Part shown: one piece after another, positions 8,932-16,798 of the stretch
Layout of the letters: the number at the start of each line of letters is the position of its first letter
Position numbering within the stretch: the stretch's first letter is position 1
Assembly: GCA_902590655.1 (NCBI GenBank)
Contig: CACIXQ010000009.1
Location: 1 to 37,234 of the forward strand
Reading direction: 5' to 3'
DNA length: 37,234 nt
Source of the DNA: an uncultured marine group I thaumarchaeote
GTDB lineage: Archaea; Thermoproteota; Nitrososphaeria; Nitrososphaerales; Nitrosopumilaceae
Notes under the pieces: generated by a model
The model's input: only the letters and a program-made list of their open reading frames with translations
Database searches by the model: none
Told to the model about the DNA's origin: nothing
Translations under genes and position numbers: made by a program

Positions 8932-9795
8932 ATGCTCATCCCACCGTGTGTTTTTATGCAAGAATCTGTAAATAAACAAAGACCAAAAAAAATTTTTGCT
9001 GATGCAAAAGAAGTTGAAATAACACGAGCTATTGCTGAAGAATTCTATTCTGTATTACAAGAACGGGCGGAATGTGATGTCATAATTATTGGTGCTGGAC
9101 CTGCTGGATTAACAGCTGCCAGAGAACTATCATTAATGGGATACAAAATTCTAGTCATTGAACAAAATAACTATCTTGGTGGTGGTTATTGGTTGGGTGG
9201 TTATATGATGAATCCAGTTACAGTGAGGGCACCAGCACAGAAAATCTGGGATGAACTTGGAATACCTTACAAAAAAGTTGGTGATGGATTATACTTAACT
9301 CCAGGACCTCATGCTGTATCGAAATTAATTGCAGCAGCATGTGACGCAGGTGTAAAATTTTTGAATCTTACAAAATTTGATGATTTGGTTTTAAGACAGG
9401 GGAGAGTTGCAGGAATTGTTGTAAACTGGATGCCAGTATCTGCATTGCCAAGAAATATCACATGTGTTGATCCGATTGCGCTAGAGGCAAAAATGATTAT
9501 TGATGCATCAGGACATGATTCTGTTGCTGTAAAAAGACTAGTAGATAGGAAGATGGTTGACTGGAAAGGAATGAATCCTATGTGGGTTGAAAATGGCGAA
9601 GAGCATGTTGTGGAAAAAACAGGTGAAGTTTATCCTGGACTTGTCATTGCAGGAATGTCTGTTACTGAAACACATGGACTAGCACGAATGGGACCAACTT
9701 TTGGCTCTATGCTATATTCTGGAAAAAGGGCTGCTGAGATTACTGACGAAAAAATAAAAGAATACGATCGTAAAATTCCAAAAAAATCTGCTTGA
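8932..9795 (+). CDS. thi4: Thi4-family thiamine thiazole synthase
   Basis: Makes the ADP-thiazole precursor of thiamine from NAD and glycine. The dinucleotide-binding motif GAGPAG is at residues 54-59, followed by the conserved GGGYWLGGYMMN segment, and the ASGHDS region is at ~192-197. Residue 178 is Cys in NITCVDP, at the place where yeast and plant Thi4 carry the sulfur-donating Cys and methanogen-type enzymes have His. By family knowledge this points to the single-turnover (suicide) form. The ATG at 8932 is assumed. An ATG at 8956 (MQESVN) is also plausible and would trim eight residues; neither has a convincing TATA or Shine-Dalgarno site. I see no TPP riboswitch upstream. The stop overlaps the next start. 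Confidence 0.93.
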   Translation: MLIPPCVFMQESVNKQRPKKIFADAKEVEITRAIAEEFYSVLQERAECDVIIIGAGPAGLTAARELSLMGYKILVIEQNNYLGGGYWLGGYMMNPVTVRAPAQKIWDELGIPYKKVGDGLYLTPGPHAVSKLIAAACDAGVKFLNLTKFDDLVLRQGRVAGIVVNWMPVSALPRNITCVDPIALEAKMIIDASGHDSVAVKRLVDRKMVDWKGMNPMWVENGEEHVVEKTGEVYPGLVIAGMSVTETHGLARMGPTFGSMLYSGKRAAEITDEKIKEYDRKIPKKSA

Positions 9796-10592
9796 AAACT
9801 TCTAAAATTTTTCTGTATGACGAACCTGCTGTGCAGGAAATACAGATTTCGAATTTAAAAAATTTTCTTATAGAAACTTTTTCTGCTGATGTAGAAATTA
9901 AGAAATCTATATTCAGTACTCTTAATGAAAATGTAATAGAAAAAATTTCTAGTTGTAGAATTTTTGACCCCAAAACACAATTCAACCCATATAATCCAGG
10001 CAGGAAAGAAATAGATTTTGAGAAACAGGTTTGCCATGATACCAAAATTATGGAAAGAACAACCATGGTTGAAGATGCTGAAAGAATTGAGGATGTTGTA
10101 ATGTATGATGCATTTGAACTTCAAAATATCATTTATGATACTATTACAGAAAATGACGCTGACTCTAGTAATTTACACATTATTTTTACAAATAAATTAA
10201 TTTGTACTTATGATACTGCTGACGGTAGATATCATGCTAGAACGGTAATTTGTTCTAACCCTGCTATAATATCCACAACTGGGATGATTGAAGCTCCAGC
10301 TAGACCTAAGGAATATTATTTGGAAGTCATGAAATGTAAGACACAAGGGTTAGGAATACATGATACTAAAAAAAACTATGAGCATAAATTCTTGAATTAT
10401 CATGATAAAAGACTTTCAAAAATATCTGAAGGTTATTTGCTTCAGGCTGTTTTTTATTATATGACTGGTGATGCATTTTGCGATAGTTTGGATTGTAGGC
10501 TGAATAATGCACATTGGCAGAAGGATCTACTATACTCACAATTAAAAATTGGAAAACTTTGCAACAAACATCAAGCATTACTTGACAACTAA
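9792..10592 (+). CDS. Unknown archaeal protein coupled to thi4 (DUF6775-like)
   Basis: 266 residues from a TTG that overlaps the thi4 stop (TTGA), which implies translational coupling. I recall similar archaeal proteins annotated as DUF6775, putative metallopeptidase. There is no HExxH motif. The C-terminus has G226-x3-C230-x4-C235, then AHW, then C257-x2-H260. The spacing resembles the zinc-binding tail of archaemetzincins (G-x3-C-x4-C ... C-x2-C). Where an archaemetzincin would have HExxHxxG, this protein reads AVFYYMTG, so by eye the catalytic site is missing. No signal peptide or membrane segment. Its link with Thi4 suggests a role in thiamine synthesis or Thi4 turnover; this is inference. 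Confidence 0.75.
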   Translation: MKTSKIFLYDEPAVQEIQISNLKNFLIETFSADVEIKKSIFSTLNENVIEKISSCRIFDPKTQFNPYNPGRKEIDFEKQVCHDTKIMERTTMVEDAERIEDVVMYDAFELQNIIYDTITENDADSSNLHIIFTNKLICTYDTADGRYHARTVICSNPAIISTTGMIEAPARPKEYYLEVMKCKTQGLGIHDTKKNYEHKFLNYHDKRLSKISEGYLLQAVFYYMTGDAFCDSLDCRLNNAHWQKDLLYSQLKIGKLCNKHQALLDN

Positions 10593-10624
10593 CATCTTTA
10601 AAGCAGAATCTAGTTTAAGAGAGT

Positions 10625-11557
10625 ATGTCTGACCAAGAAATGAAATACGATGTTATAATTATTGGTGCGGGTCCTGCTGGATATACTGCTGGAATATATT
10701 GCTCACGTGCGCGTCATAACACATTATTAATTTCAGGCATATTGCCTGGTGGACAATTAATGAATACTACAGATGTTGAGAATTATCCTGGATTTGATCA
10801 GGGAATAATGGGTCCAGACCTGATGATTACAATGAGAAAACAGACAGAAAAAATGGGGACAAAAATAATTGATGACGTAGTAACATCTGTGGATTTTAAA
10901 AATGGCCCTCTGAAAGTAATGACTGCCTCAAGTACATTTGAAGCAAGTTCGGTGATAGTTTGTACTGGTGCAAACCCAAGAAAAATTGGTCTAGAGGGTG
11001 AGCAGACATTTGCAGGTAAGGGTGTCTCATATTGTGCAACGTGTGATGGTGCATTTTTCAAAAATCAAGAACTAATTGTTGTTGGCGGTGGTGACTCAGC
11101 AATGGAAGAAGCAACTTTTCTCACAAAATTTGCTTCGACTGTACATATTGTACATAGAAAAGACAAATTCAGAGCAAGTAAGATAATGCAAGAACGCGCG
11201 CTTTCCAATGAAAAAATCAAAGTTCATTTCAATTACACAGTTGATGATATTCAAGGTGACCAAAAATTTCAGAAAGTCATTCTAAAAAACGTAAAAAATG
11301 ATGAAAAGATCTCGCTTGATGCAGGTGGTTTGTTTGTTGCAATTGGGCATGAACCTAATAGTAAAATATTTGAAGGACAGGTTGAGTTGGACGAAAATGG
11401 CTATGTTATATTAAAAAATAATACGGAAACTAGTGTACCGGGTGTTTTTTGTGCAGGTGATGTTCATGATCATCGATACAGACAGGCTATAACAGCAGCT
11501 GGATTCGGATGTATGGCTGCAATTGATGCAGATAAATATTTAGCAGAACGGAAATAG
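10625..11557 (+). CDS. trxB: Thioredoxin reductase
   Basis: Flavoprotein that reduces thioredoxin-type proteins with NAD(P)H in the cytoplasm. The FAD-binding GAGPAG is at residues 14-19, the redox-active CATC at 137-140 and the second dinucleotide motif GGGDSA at 154-159. HRKDKFRA (177-184) is close to the HRRxxxRA signature of NADPH-binding enzymes. The C-terminal FAD motif CAGDVHDH is present. The 310-residue length is normal. It follows the DUF6775-like gene by 32 bases and converges on the tusA-like gene with 2 bases between stops. Confidence 0.96.
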   Translation: MSDQEMKYDVIIIGAGPAGYTAGIYCSRARHNTLLISGILPGGQLMNTTDVENYPGFDQGIMGPDLMITMRKQTEKMGTKIIDDVVTSVDFKNGPLKVMTASSTFEASSVIVCTGANPRKIGLEGEQTFAGKGVSYCATCDGAFFKNQELIVVGGGDSAMEEATFLTKFASTVHIVHRKDKFRASKIMQERALSNEKIKVHFNYTVDDIQGDQKFQKVILKNVKNDEKISLDAGGLFVAIGHEPNSKIFEGQVELDENGYVILKNNTETSVPGVFCAGDVHDHRYRQAITAAGFGCMAAIDADKYLAERK

Positions 11558-11559
11558 AA

Positions 11560-11802
11560 TTATTTCACTTTTTTAATTTCAAAATGGATTTCATTTCCAT
11601 TTTTTTCCAGCTTTACTATTTCATGCCCAAGTCTTCTTGCCCAACTTGCTATATCGTCCTCAGCGGCAGGATCATCAGCAAGGACAGTGAGTATCTCACC
11701 AATACGCATCTTTGAAAGTTCAACGTTTGTCTGTTGAACTGGTGATGGGCAAAAAAGTCCCCTTGCATCTAATGTTTTTGTTGATTCTGAAATTTCAATC
11801 AC
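11560..11802 (-). CDS. TusA/SirA-family sulfur carrier protein
   Basis: 80 residues, the full length of a TusA-like domain. The hallmark is LDARGLFCPSPV, with the persulfide-carrying Cys at residue 18 in a CPxP motif. By family knowledge such proteins relay sulfane sulfur between rhodaneses and acceptors such as tRNA thiolation or molybdenum cofactor systems. It is the last gene of a minus-strand run (serB-like, cofE, PHP, tusA-like), 10 bases after the PHP gene. The rhodanese gene nearby is a plausible donor, but that is inference. Confidence 0.92.
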   Translation of the reverse strand: MIEISESTKTLDARGLFCPSPVQQTNVELSKMRIGEILTVLADDPAAEDDIASWARRLGHEIVKLEKNGNEIHFEIKKVK

Positions 11803-11812
11803 CCAACTATAA

Positions 11813-12736
11813 TCAAATTGCCATCTTTAAGATGTTTACTAAATTACGTTCTCTGAATAGACGATGATCATATCCTTCAAAATTTATCTTCTTAGAGATT
11901 CTTTTGAGTGCAGAAATAGACATTCTGTAAAACATATTCCAAAATATTCCTTCAGGGTCAACCATATACAATTTGTAAAGTAATTTGATTGGCCATAATG
12001 CACGCGGATAAAACTGTGAAGTGTATTTGTCTATAAAAAAAGCCGAGTTTTCAATCTTGTATCTTATGTGTTCTAGTGCCTCCTTTGGTTGTACATATGC
12101 GGTCCTTTCCATCACTATTTTATGATGCTTCATTGCATTAATGACATCATCTAATTTATTCTCAGAATCTATTAGGTTGGTTGATCTTCCAATAGTAGAC
12201 TGTACGTGAGAATCACTGCCCGCAACAACATGCAATCCTTTCTCATTTGCAAATTTTTCTGCTTTCAGATTAGAATATACATCAACATTAGAGCTGTTAA
12301 ACACCTCAAACAGATCACAGTGAATAGAGTCTTCACGTAATGCATCCAATAAACTAAATGGATGTGGAGCAACAGTTACTGCATTCTGCTTTTTTGCCTC
12401 ATCTAATACCTCATGTAACGAGAGACCAGATTTTATAGTATGATCAAGTCCATAGACTAAAACATGTGATTCATTATTTGTTGTAACTTCTTCTGCTGGA
12501 TACACATTTAACGCATCAAATTTCTGATGATTTTTTTTATATTCAAGTATCTGTTTGTACCCATCAATTGTATTATGATTAGTGACAAAAAGTACATCAA
12601 GTCCCGCTATATGTGCTTGTTCTAACTGTTTAGAAATGGTGACATTACAATCGTGAATTGGTTCCAGAGCACCAACATTTCCATTTGAAAAAATGTTATG
12701 ACAATGTAATTCTGCTCTTAGTGACATAGAATACAT
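11813..12736 (-). CDS. PHP-domain metal-dependent phosphoesterase
   Basis: Predicted metal-dependent phosphoesterase of the PHP superfamily. The first metal motif is ELHCH (H11, H13), and NHNTIDGY, VAPHPF and GSDSH supply further expected metal ligands. About 307 residues if the ATG at 12736 is used; an ATG at 12727 (MSLRAELHCH) is equally possible. The C-terminal ~80 residues are not part of the PHP core and are rich in basic and aromatic residues. It sits between cofE (29 bases upstream) and the tusA-like gene. Substrate unknown. Confidence 0.85.
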   Translation of the reverse strand: MYSMSLRAELHCHNIFSNGNVGALEPIHDCNVTISKQLEQAHIAGLDVLFVTNHNTIDGYKQILEYKKNHQKFDALNVYPAEEVTTNNESHVLVYGLDHTIKSGLSLHEVLDEAKKQNAVTVAPHPFSLLDALREDSIHCDLFEVFNSSNVDVYSNLKAEKFANEKGLHVVAGSDSHVQSTIGRSTNLIDSENKLDDVINAMKHHKIVMERTAYVQPKEALEHIRYKIENSAFFIDKYTSQFYPRALWPIKLLYKLYMVDPEGIFWNMFYRMSISALKRISKKINFEGYDHRLFRERNLVNILKMAI

Positions 12737-12765
12737 TAATTTTTGAGCATAATAATTATTTGCAA

Positions 12766-13497
12766 TTATCGAAATAGATCATCATGATCTGATCGTAACA
12801 TTTCTTGAATTTTTGCAGTAGATGAATTAAAGTTGTAATTTCTAATTACTGCGATTGGACATTTTTGGATTTTTCCCATAACTAATTCTGATGCTGAACA
12901 AATTTCATCAGCAATCGCTATAGCTGTCACCTGCATAATTTTACCAAATGTGTCTGGTTTACCATTATAATCCAAAATAGGCTCAAGACCAGCAATTCCA
13001 ATTGCAATATCTGTTTGACCCAACCGAAAAGGTCTTCCAAATGTATCAGAAATTATTACAGCTACGTTTTTTCCAGTTTTCTGTTTAATTTTCTCTTTCA
13101 GTAAGTTAGCTGACCTGTCAGGGTCATTAGGTAGTAATGTTGCATAACCATCTTCCACATTGCTTTCATCAATTCCAGCATTAGCACAAACAAATCCATG
13201 TTTTGTTTCAACTATAATCACACCATTTTCCATTCTTACTATCCTTTTACTTTCTGAAAGTATCAGTTCCACTAGTCTCGGATCTTTGCCATATGAGCTA
13301 GCTATACCATCAGCAAGAAGTGACGGACTAACTGAAGATAGACTAAGAATACGATCTTCATTTTTAGAAATTATTTTTTGAGAAAAAACAAGTATATCAT
13401 CATCATTCATTTCAAATGATTCTAGAATCAAGTCGACAAGGTCATCATTAGACTCAATTTCTTTTTGAAATTTCACTGGAATAACTTGTAATGTCAT
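12766..13497 (-). CDS. cofE: Coenzyme F420-0:L-glutamate ligase
   Basis: Adds glutamate residues to F420-0 using GTP. The 243 residues match single-domain archaeal CofE. Recognisable segments are the N-terminal DDDILVFSQKIISKNE, the central GFVCANAGIDESNV, and the ISDTFGRPFRLGQTDIAIG block with the metal-binding acidic and Thr residues. It starts 8 bases after the serB-like gene on the same strand. It implies F420 use in this organism. No other F420 gene is visible in the window. Confidence 0.96.
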   Translation of the reverse strand: MTLQVIPVKFQKEIESNDDLVDLILESFEMNDDDILVFSQKIISKNEDRILSLSSVSPSLLADGIASSYGKDPRLVELILSESKRIVRMENGVIIVETKHGFVCANAGIDESNVEDGYATLLPNDPDRSANLLKEKIKQKTGKNVAVIISDTFGRPFRLGQTDIAIGIAGLEPILDYNGKPDTFGKIMQVTAIAIADEICSASELVMGKIQKCPIAVIRNYNFNSSTAKIQEMLRSDHDDLFR

Positions 13498-13505
13498 GTT
13501 GCATA

Positions 13506-14156
13506 TTACGCTGATGCATGCAATTCCAGTTTTAGATTATAATGTGAATTAATCAAGCCGACAATTTTTGATAAATCCTTTTCGTCAAGTGTGACGGTAG
13601 CTAAATCCTTGACTAGATCTTGAGCACGGAATGCTATTCCAAAACCTGTAATGCCAAAAAGTTTGACATCATTAGCACCATCCACAATCACCGTGATATC
13701 TTCTTTTTTCTCATTCCATTCATTGATTTTAATTATAGCTGATTTTGCTTTATCGGCATCAACATTTACAATAACATCATCAAGATTACCATCTTTAAAG
13801 ACAAGTTCGTTACTATATACAAAATCAAGACCTAATTCTTTTTTTAGTCTGTCAGTGATAATCGTAAAACCACCTGAAACAGCCATTATTTTCCAACCCG
13901 CACTTTTCAATGCATTACATGCTTCTTTCGCACCAGTCATTATTGGCATAGAGTTTGCAACATCAATACATGTATCATAATCTATTCCACGAAGAAGATG
14001 AACACGTTCTTTTAGACCTTGAACCCAATCAATTTTTCCTTCTATACCCTTTTTTGTAATTTCCCAGATTTTATTTTCCTTATTCACCTTTTCAGCTAAT
14101 AAAGGAAGATATTCAGCATCGTAAAGAACTCCCTCAACATCAAAAATTGCTAACAA
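13506..14156 (-). CDS. HAD phosphatase, phosphoserine phosphatase (SerB)-like
   Basis: 216 residues with SerB organisation: an N-terminal motif I, a small helical cap with R/K residues, motif II AVSGGFT at about 93-99, and a C-terminal Lys plus acidic motif. Two departures stand out. Motif I reads DVEGV rather than DxDxT/V, so the acid/base Asp is Glu. Motif IV reads VDGANDV rather than GDGAND. Phosphoserine phosphatase is the best guess by homology, but the altered motif I leaves activity uncertain. It heads the run with cofE, PHP and tusA-like genes. Confidence 0.82.
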   Translation of the reverse strand: MLAIFDVEGVLYDAEYLPLLAEKVNKENKIWEITKKGIEGKIDWVQGLKERVHLLRGIDYDTCIDVANSMPIMTGAKEACNALKSAGWKIMAVSGGFTIITDRLKKELGLDFVYSNELVFKDGNLDDVIVNVDADKAKSAIIKINEWNEKKEDITVIVDGANDVKLFGITGFGIAFRAQDLVKDLATVTLDEKDLSKIVGLINSHYNLKLELHASA

Positions 14157-14258
14157 CTGCTTTCTGCATTAGAACCATTTCTAAACAATATTAAGCTTAA
14201 TGGAAAATCAGAGATCGCTATAGTTAATATTAAATCATATAAAATTTGGAATTACATT

Positions 14259-14546
14259 ATGTCAGATGAACTAAAGTTCAAGTATGAAGTAGAAATAAAA
14301 AGTAGAGAAAAGAGACAGATGCTTTCAAAAGAAGTAAAGGCAGAGTTGAAAGAATCTGGAATGATGGATGAGAAGGGAAAACTGAAGATTAAAGGAGTTA
14401 GTCCAAAAATGCTAAAAAGAATGAAGCAGGAATTTGTCGATTGCCCAGTTCTTAAAAATGAGGTACAGTTTATACCATGTTTTGTCTGCCCAAATTTTCA
14501 GAGTAGAGTGACAGGAAAGGTTTTGTGTAAGGGGGATGACCTCTAA
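14259..14546 (+). CDS. Small protein with four-Cys cluster, unknown function
   Basis: 95 residues that I do not recognise. The first two thirds are very Lys/Glu-rich and helical (KSREKRQMLSKEVKAELKE). The C-terminus carries C62, C74-x2-C77 and C90, which could bind zinc or an iron-sulfur cluster. AT-rich, TATA-like DNA (TAATATTA, CATATAAAAT) precedes the ATG. It is followed directly by the Lys-rich/SWIB gene, with one base between the stop and the preferred downstream ATG. The two are therefore probably one operon. Confidence 0.75.
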   Translation: MSDELKFKYEVEIKSREKRQMLSKEVKAELKESGMMDEKGKLKIKGVSPKMLKRMKQEFVDCPVLKNEVQFIPCFVCPNFQSRVTGKVLCKGDDL

Positions 14547-14547
14547 T

Positions 14548-14838
14548 ATGGCTAAAAAGCGAGCAGTAAAACGTAAAACAAAATCCAAGCGCAAAACAAA
14601 GTCCAAACGTAAAACAACGGCTAAACGTAAAACAAAGTCCAAACGTAAAACAACGGCTAAACGTAAAACAAAGTCCAAACGTAAAACAAAGAAGAAAGCC
14701 TTTGGTGGATATTCCATAAGTTTCAAGAATCGTGATGAAACACTTGAACAGATTTTTGGTAAGGGTAATGTTACCCCTAGCGAAATGACAAAAAAGCTTT
14801 GGAAATTCATCAAGAGCAAGAGACTTGCTAACAAGTAA
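14548..14838 (+). CDS. Lysine-rich repeat protein with C-terminal half SWIB-like domain
   Basis: 96 residues. Residues ~1-50 are a Lys/Arg/Thr/Ser tail of KRKTKS and KRKTTA hexapeptides, like a histone H1 tail. Residues ~60-96 (LEQIFGKGNVTPSEM, KKLWKFIKSKRL) resemble the first half of a SWIB domain. SWIB domains occur in eukaryotic chromatin remodellers and next to histone-like tails in Chlamydia. A Shine-Dalgarno-like GGGGATGA about 8 bases upstream favours the ATG at 14548 over the ATG at 14536, which overlaps the upstream gene. Probably a DNA-binding chromatin protein; this is inference from composition and the short domain match. Confidence 0.78.
   Translation: MAKKRAVKRKTKSKRKTKSKRKTTAKRKTKSKRKTTAKRKTKSKRKTKKKAFGGYSISFKNRDETLEQIFGKGNVTPSEMTKKLWKFIKSKRLANK
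14581..14688 (+). repeat. Six tandem 18-base units within the Lys-rich gene
   Basis: Units alternate between AAGTCCAAACGTAAAACA and ACGGCTAAACGTAAAACA, with a diverged first unit. They are in frame and encode KSKRKT and TAKRKT. The near-identity of units suggests recent expansion. Confidence 0.9.
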
Positions 14839-14890
14839 ATTAATACCAAACTAGTAAGAATCATTATGATAATTGTTGGTGGAGGATTAA

Positions 14891-16333
14891 TTGAGTAAAG
14901 AAGTTGGTATCACTGTTTCAAAAAGTGAAGATTTTAGTGAGTGGTATACACAAGTAGTTATCAAGTCTGAGCTTGCTGATTATGCGCCAGTTAAGGGATT
15001 AATTGTACTAAGACCTGACGGCTACTCTATCTGGGAATCAATCAAAGAATCTCTTGATAAAAAACTGAAAGAAACTGGTCATAGGAATGGGTTTCTGCCG
15101 ATACTAATACCTGAATCACTACTTGGTAAAGAAAAGAAACACTTTGAGGGATTTAATCCTGAAGTTTTTTGGGTTACACATTCAGGTGATTCAGAAATTG
15201 GGGATAAACTTGCTTTACGCCCAACTTCTGAAACTCTTGCGTATTCACTTTTTTCTAAATGGATAAGAAGTTGGAGAGACCTACCACTAAAGATTAATTT
15301 TTGGAATTCGGCATTAAGAGCGGAGATTAAGGGGACAAAACCATTTCTAAGAACATCAGAATTTTTGTGGCAAGAGGGACATACAGTTCATGCTACGAAG
15401 GATGAAGCTGAAAAAGAAGTTGCAGACATATTGGAATTGTATAAAAAAACTATAGAAGAAGAATTGGCAGTTCCAGTAATCACTGGAAAAAAAAGTGAGA
15501 AGGATAAATTTGTTGGAGCTATTTACACTGATACACTTGAATCATTAATGCCTGATGGTAAAGCACTACAAATGGGAACATCTCATTTTCTAGGTGAGAA
15601 TTTTTCCAAACCATTTGATGTAAAATACCTTGATGATAATAATACTGAAACCTTTGCATGGCAAACATCATGGGGAGTATCATGGAGATTGATAGGTGGT
15701 ATGATAATGACACATGGTGACGACAAGGGACTTGTCTTACCACCAAGAATAGCGCCAATTCAAGTTGTTATAATTCCAATCTATTATTCTGATGATGAAA
15801 AGGGAAATGTGATACAAAAAGCAAACCAGATCAGGGATGATTTGTCTAAAATTAACTTACGCGTTCATCTGGATGACAGGGAGCAACTTACTCCAGGTTT
15901 CAAGTTCAATGATTGGGAGATGAAAGGTATACCAATACGGATCGAAATAGGTCCTAAAGATATCGCTAAAAATCAATTAGTATTGGTAAAAAGACATAAT
16001 CAAACAAAAACTAGTATTGATATTAATTCATTCACTGAGAAAATTTCCTCAGAACTAAAAAATATTCAGAAAGAAATGTTTGATGCTGCTAAAAAAATAC
16101 TTGATGAGAGAGTTGTTAGGGTTTCTGAATATCAACAATTCAAAAAAGAATTAGAGAATGGAAAAATGATTGACTGTTCCTGGTGTGGTAATCAAACATG
16201 TGAAGATAAAATCAAAGAGGAGACCAGCGCAGACTTGCGCGTTATCCCATTTAACCGCGAACAAAAATCAGAAACATGTATTTATTGTAAAAATTCAGGC
16301 ACTACAAATGCACTATTTGCTAAAGGCTACTAA
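14891..16333 (+). CDS. proS: Prolyl-tRNA synthetase, archaeal/eukaryal type
   Basis: Charges tRNA-Pro. 480 residues of the short archaeal class II form with no bacterial editing insertion. Class II features include RPTSETLAYSLFSKWI, the FLRTSEFLWQEGHT motif 2 block and the motif 3 region WGVSWRLIGGMIMTHGD. The C-terminal zinc-binding domain has CSWCGNQTC and CIYC. The start is TTG, supported by a clear Shine-Dalgarno GGTGGAGG at 14878-14885, one of the few strong ones in this window. Confidence 0.97.
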   Translation: MSKEVGITVSKSEDFSEWYTQVVIKSELADYAPVKGLIVLRPDGYSIWESIKESLDKKLKETGHRNGFLPILIPESLLGKEKKHFEGFNPEVFWVTHSGDSEIGDKLALRPTSETLAYSLFSKWIRSWRDLPLKINFWNSALRAEIKGTKPFLRTSEFLWQEGHTVHATKDEAEKEVADILELYKKTIEEELAVPVITGKKSEKDKFVGAIYTDTLESLMPDGKALQMGTSHFLGENFSKPFDVKYLDDNNTETFAWQTSWGVSWRLIGGMIMTHGDDKGLVLPPRIAPIQVVIIPIYYSDDEKGNVIQKANQIRDDLSKINLRVHLDDREQLTPGFKFNDWEMKGIPIRIEIGPKDIAKNQLVLVKRHNQTKTSIDINSFTEKISSELKNIQKEMFDAAKKILDERVVRVSEYQQFKKELENGKMIDCSWCGNQTCEDKIKEETSADLRVIPFNREQKSETCIYCKNSGTTNALFAKGY

Positions 16334-16346
16334 ATAGGTGAAACAT

Positions 16347-16652
16347 ATGGGCATAAACGTAAGATTTACTGTTACAGTTATAGCAATTATAATCATAGGA
16401 TTTGGAGGTTCATTCTATATTTTCAGTTCAGGATTAGTCGATGGAATCAAAATCTCGGCGTTTGATAAATCAAAATACATTGAAAAAATAGATGAATGTA
16501 TCGATAGTCAAACTGCTGGTCACATATCACTGAACTCATTCGCACTAAGTCTAGCTGAAACCTTGAAGAAGCAGATAGGAGAAACTGAAGATGAAAACAC
16601 AGCTAAAGAAATTTTGGCTAAATTATATGATGTAACTTCATGTGAGCCATAA
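16347..16652 (+). CDS. Small membrane-anchored protein, unknown
   Basis: 101 residues. A single N-terminal hydrophobic segment (about residues 6-27, VTVIAIIIIGFGG) is followed by a soluble, acidic helical domain with Cys near positions 51 and 99. The anchor could be an uncleaved signal peptide, so the domain is probably outside the membrane. I chose the ATG at 16347 because AGGTGA lies six bases before it; a GTG at 16338 would add three residues. It follows proS by 13 bases. Function not recognised. Confidence 0.65.
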   Translation: MGINVRFTVTVIAIIIIGFGGSFYIFSSGLVDGIKISAFDKSKYIEKIDECIDSQTAGHISLNSFALSLAETLKKQIGETEDENTAKEILAKLYDVTSCEP

Positions 16653-16658
16653 TAAAAA

Positions 16659-16760
16659 ATGAATGAAAATAAGAAAAAATGTATGATCTGTGGATGTCAG
16701 GATCATCGATTGGTGGGATGTATTAAACATAAAACTAGAAAATGTAGTTGTTACAGCTAG
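16659..16760 (+). CDS. 33-residue Cys/His-rich microprotein
   Basis: A short frame starting six bases after the previous stop. Its peptide has six Cys and two His in 33 residues: C8-x2-C11-x-C13, H16, C21, H24, C29-x-C31, among basic residues (NKKKC, KHKTRKC). This density is far above chance for AT-rich intergenic DNA and looks like a one- or two-zinc mini finger. No clear Shine-Dalgarno site is present; coupling to the upstream gene is possible. The egtB TATA box begins just after its stop. Too short for most gene finders. Confidence 0.55.
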   Translation: MNENKKKCMICGCQDHRLVGCIKHKTRKCSCYS

Positions 16761-16764
16761 TGAA

Positions 16765-16775
16765 AAATATAATAT
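16765..16775 (+). promoter_or_regulatory. TATA box of egtB
   Basis: AAATATAATAT is centred 29 bases before the ATG at 16799. No Shine-Dalgarno site is present, which fits a leaderless transcript. Confidence 0.6.
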
Positions 16776-16798
16776 GTATATGAAGAAAATGATTTGAG

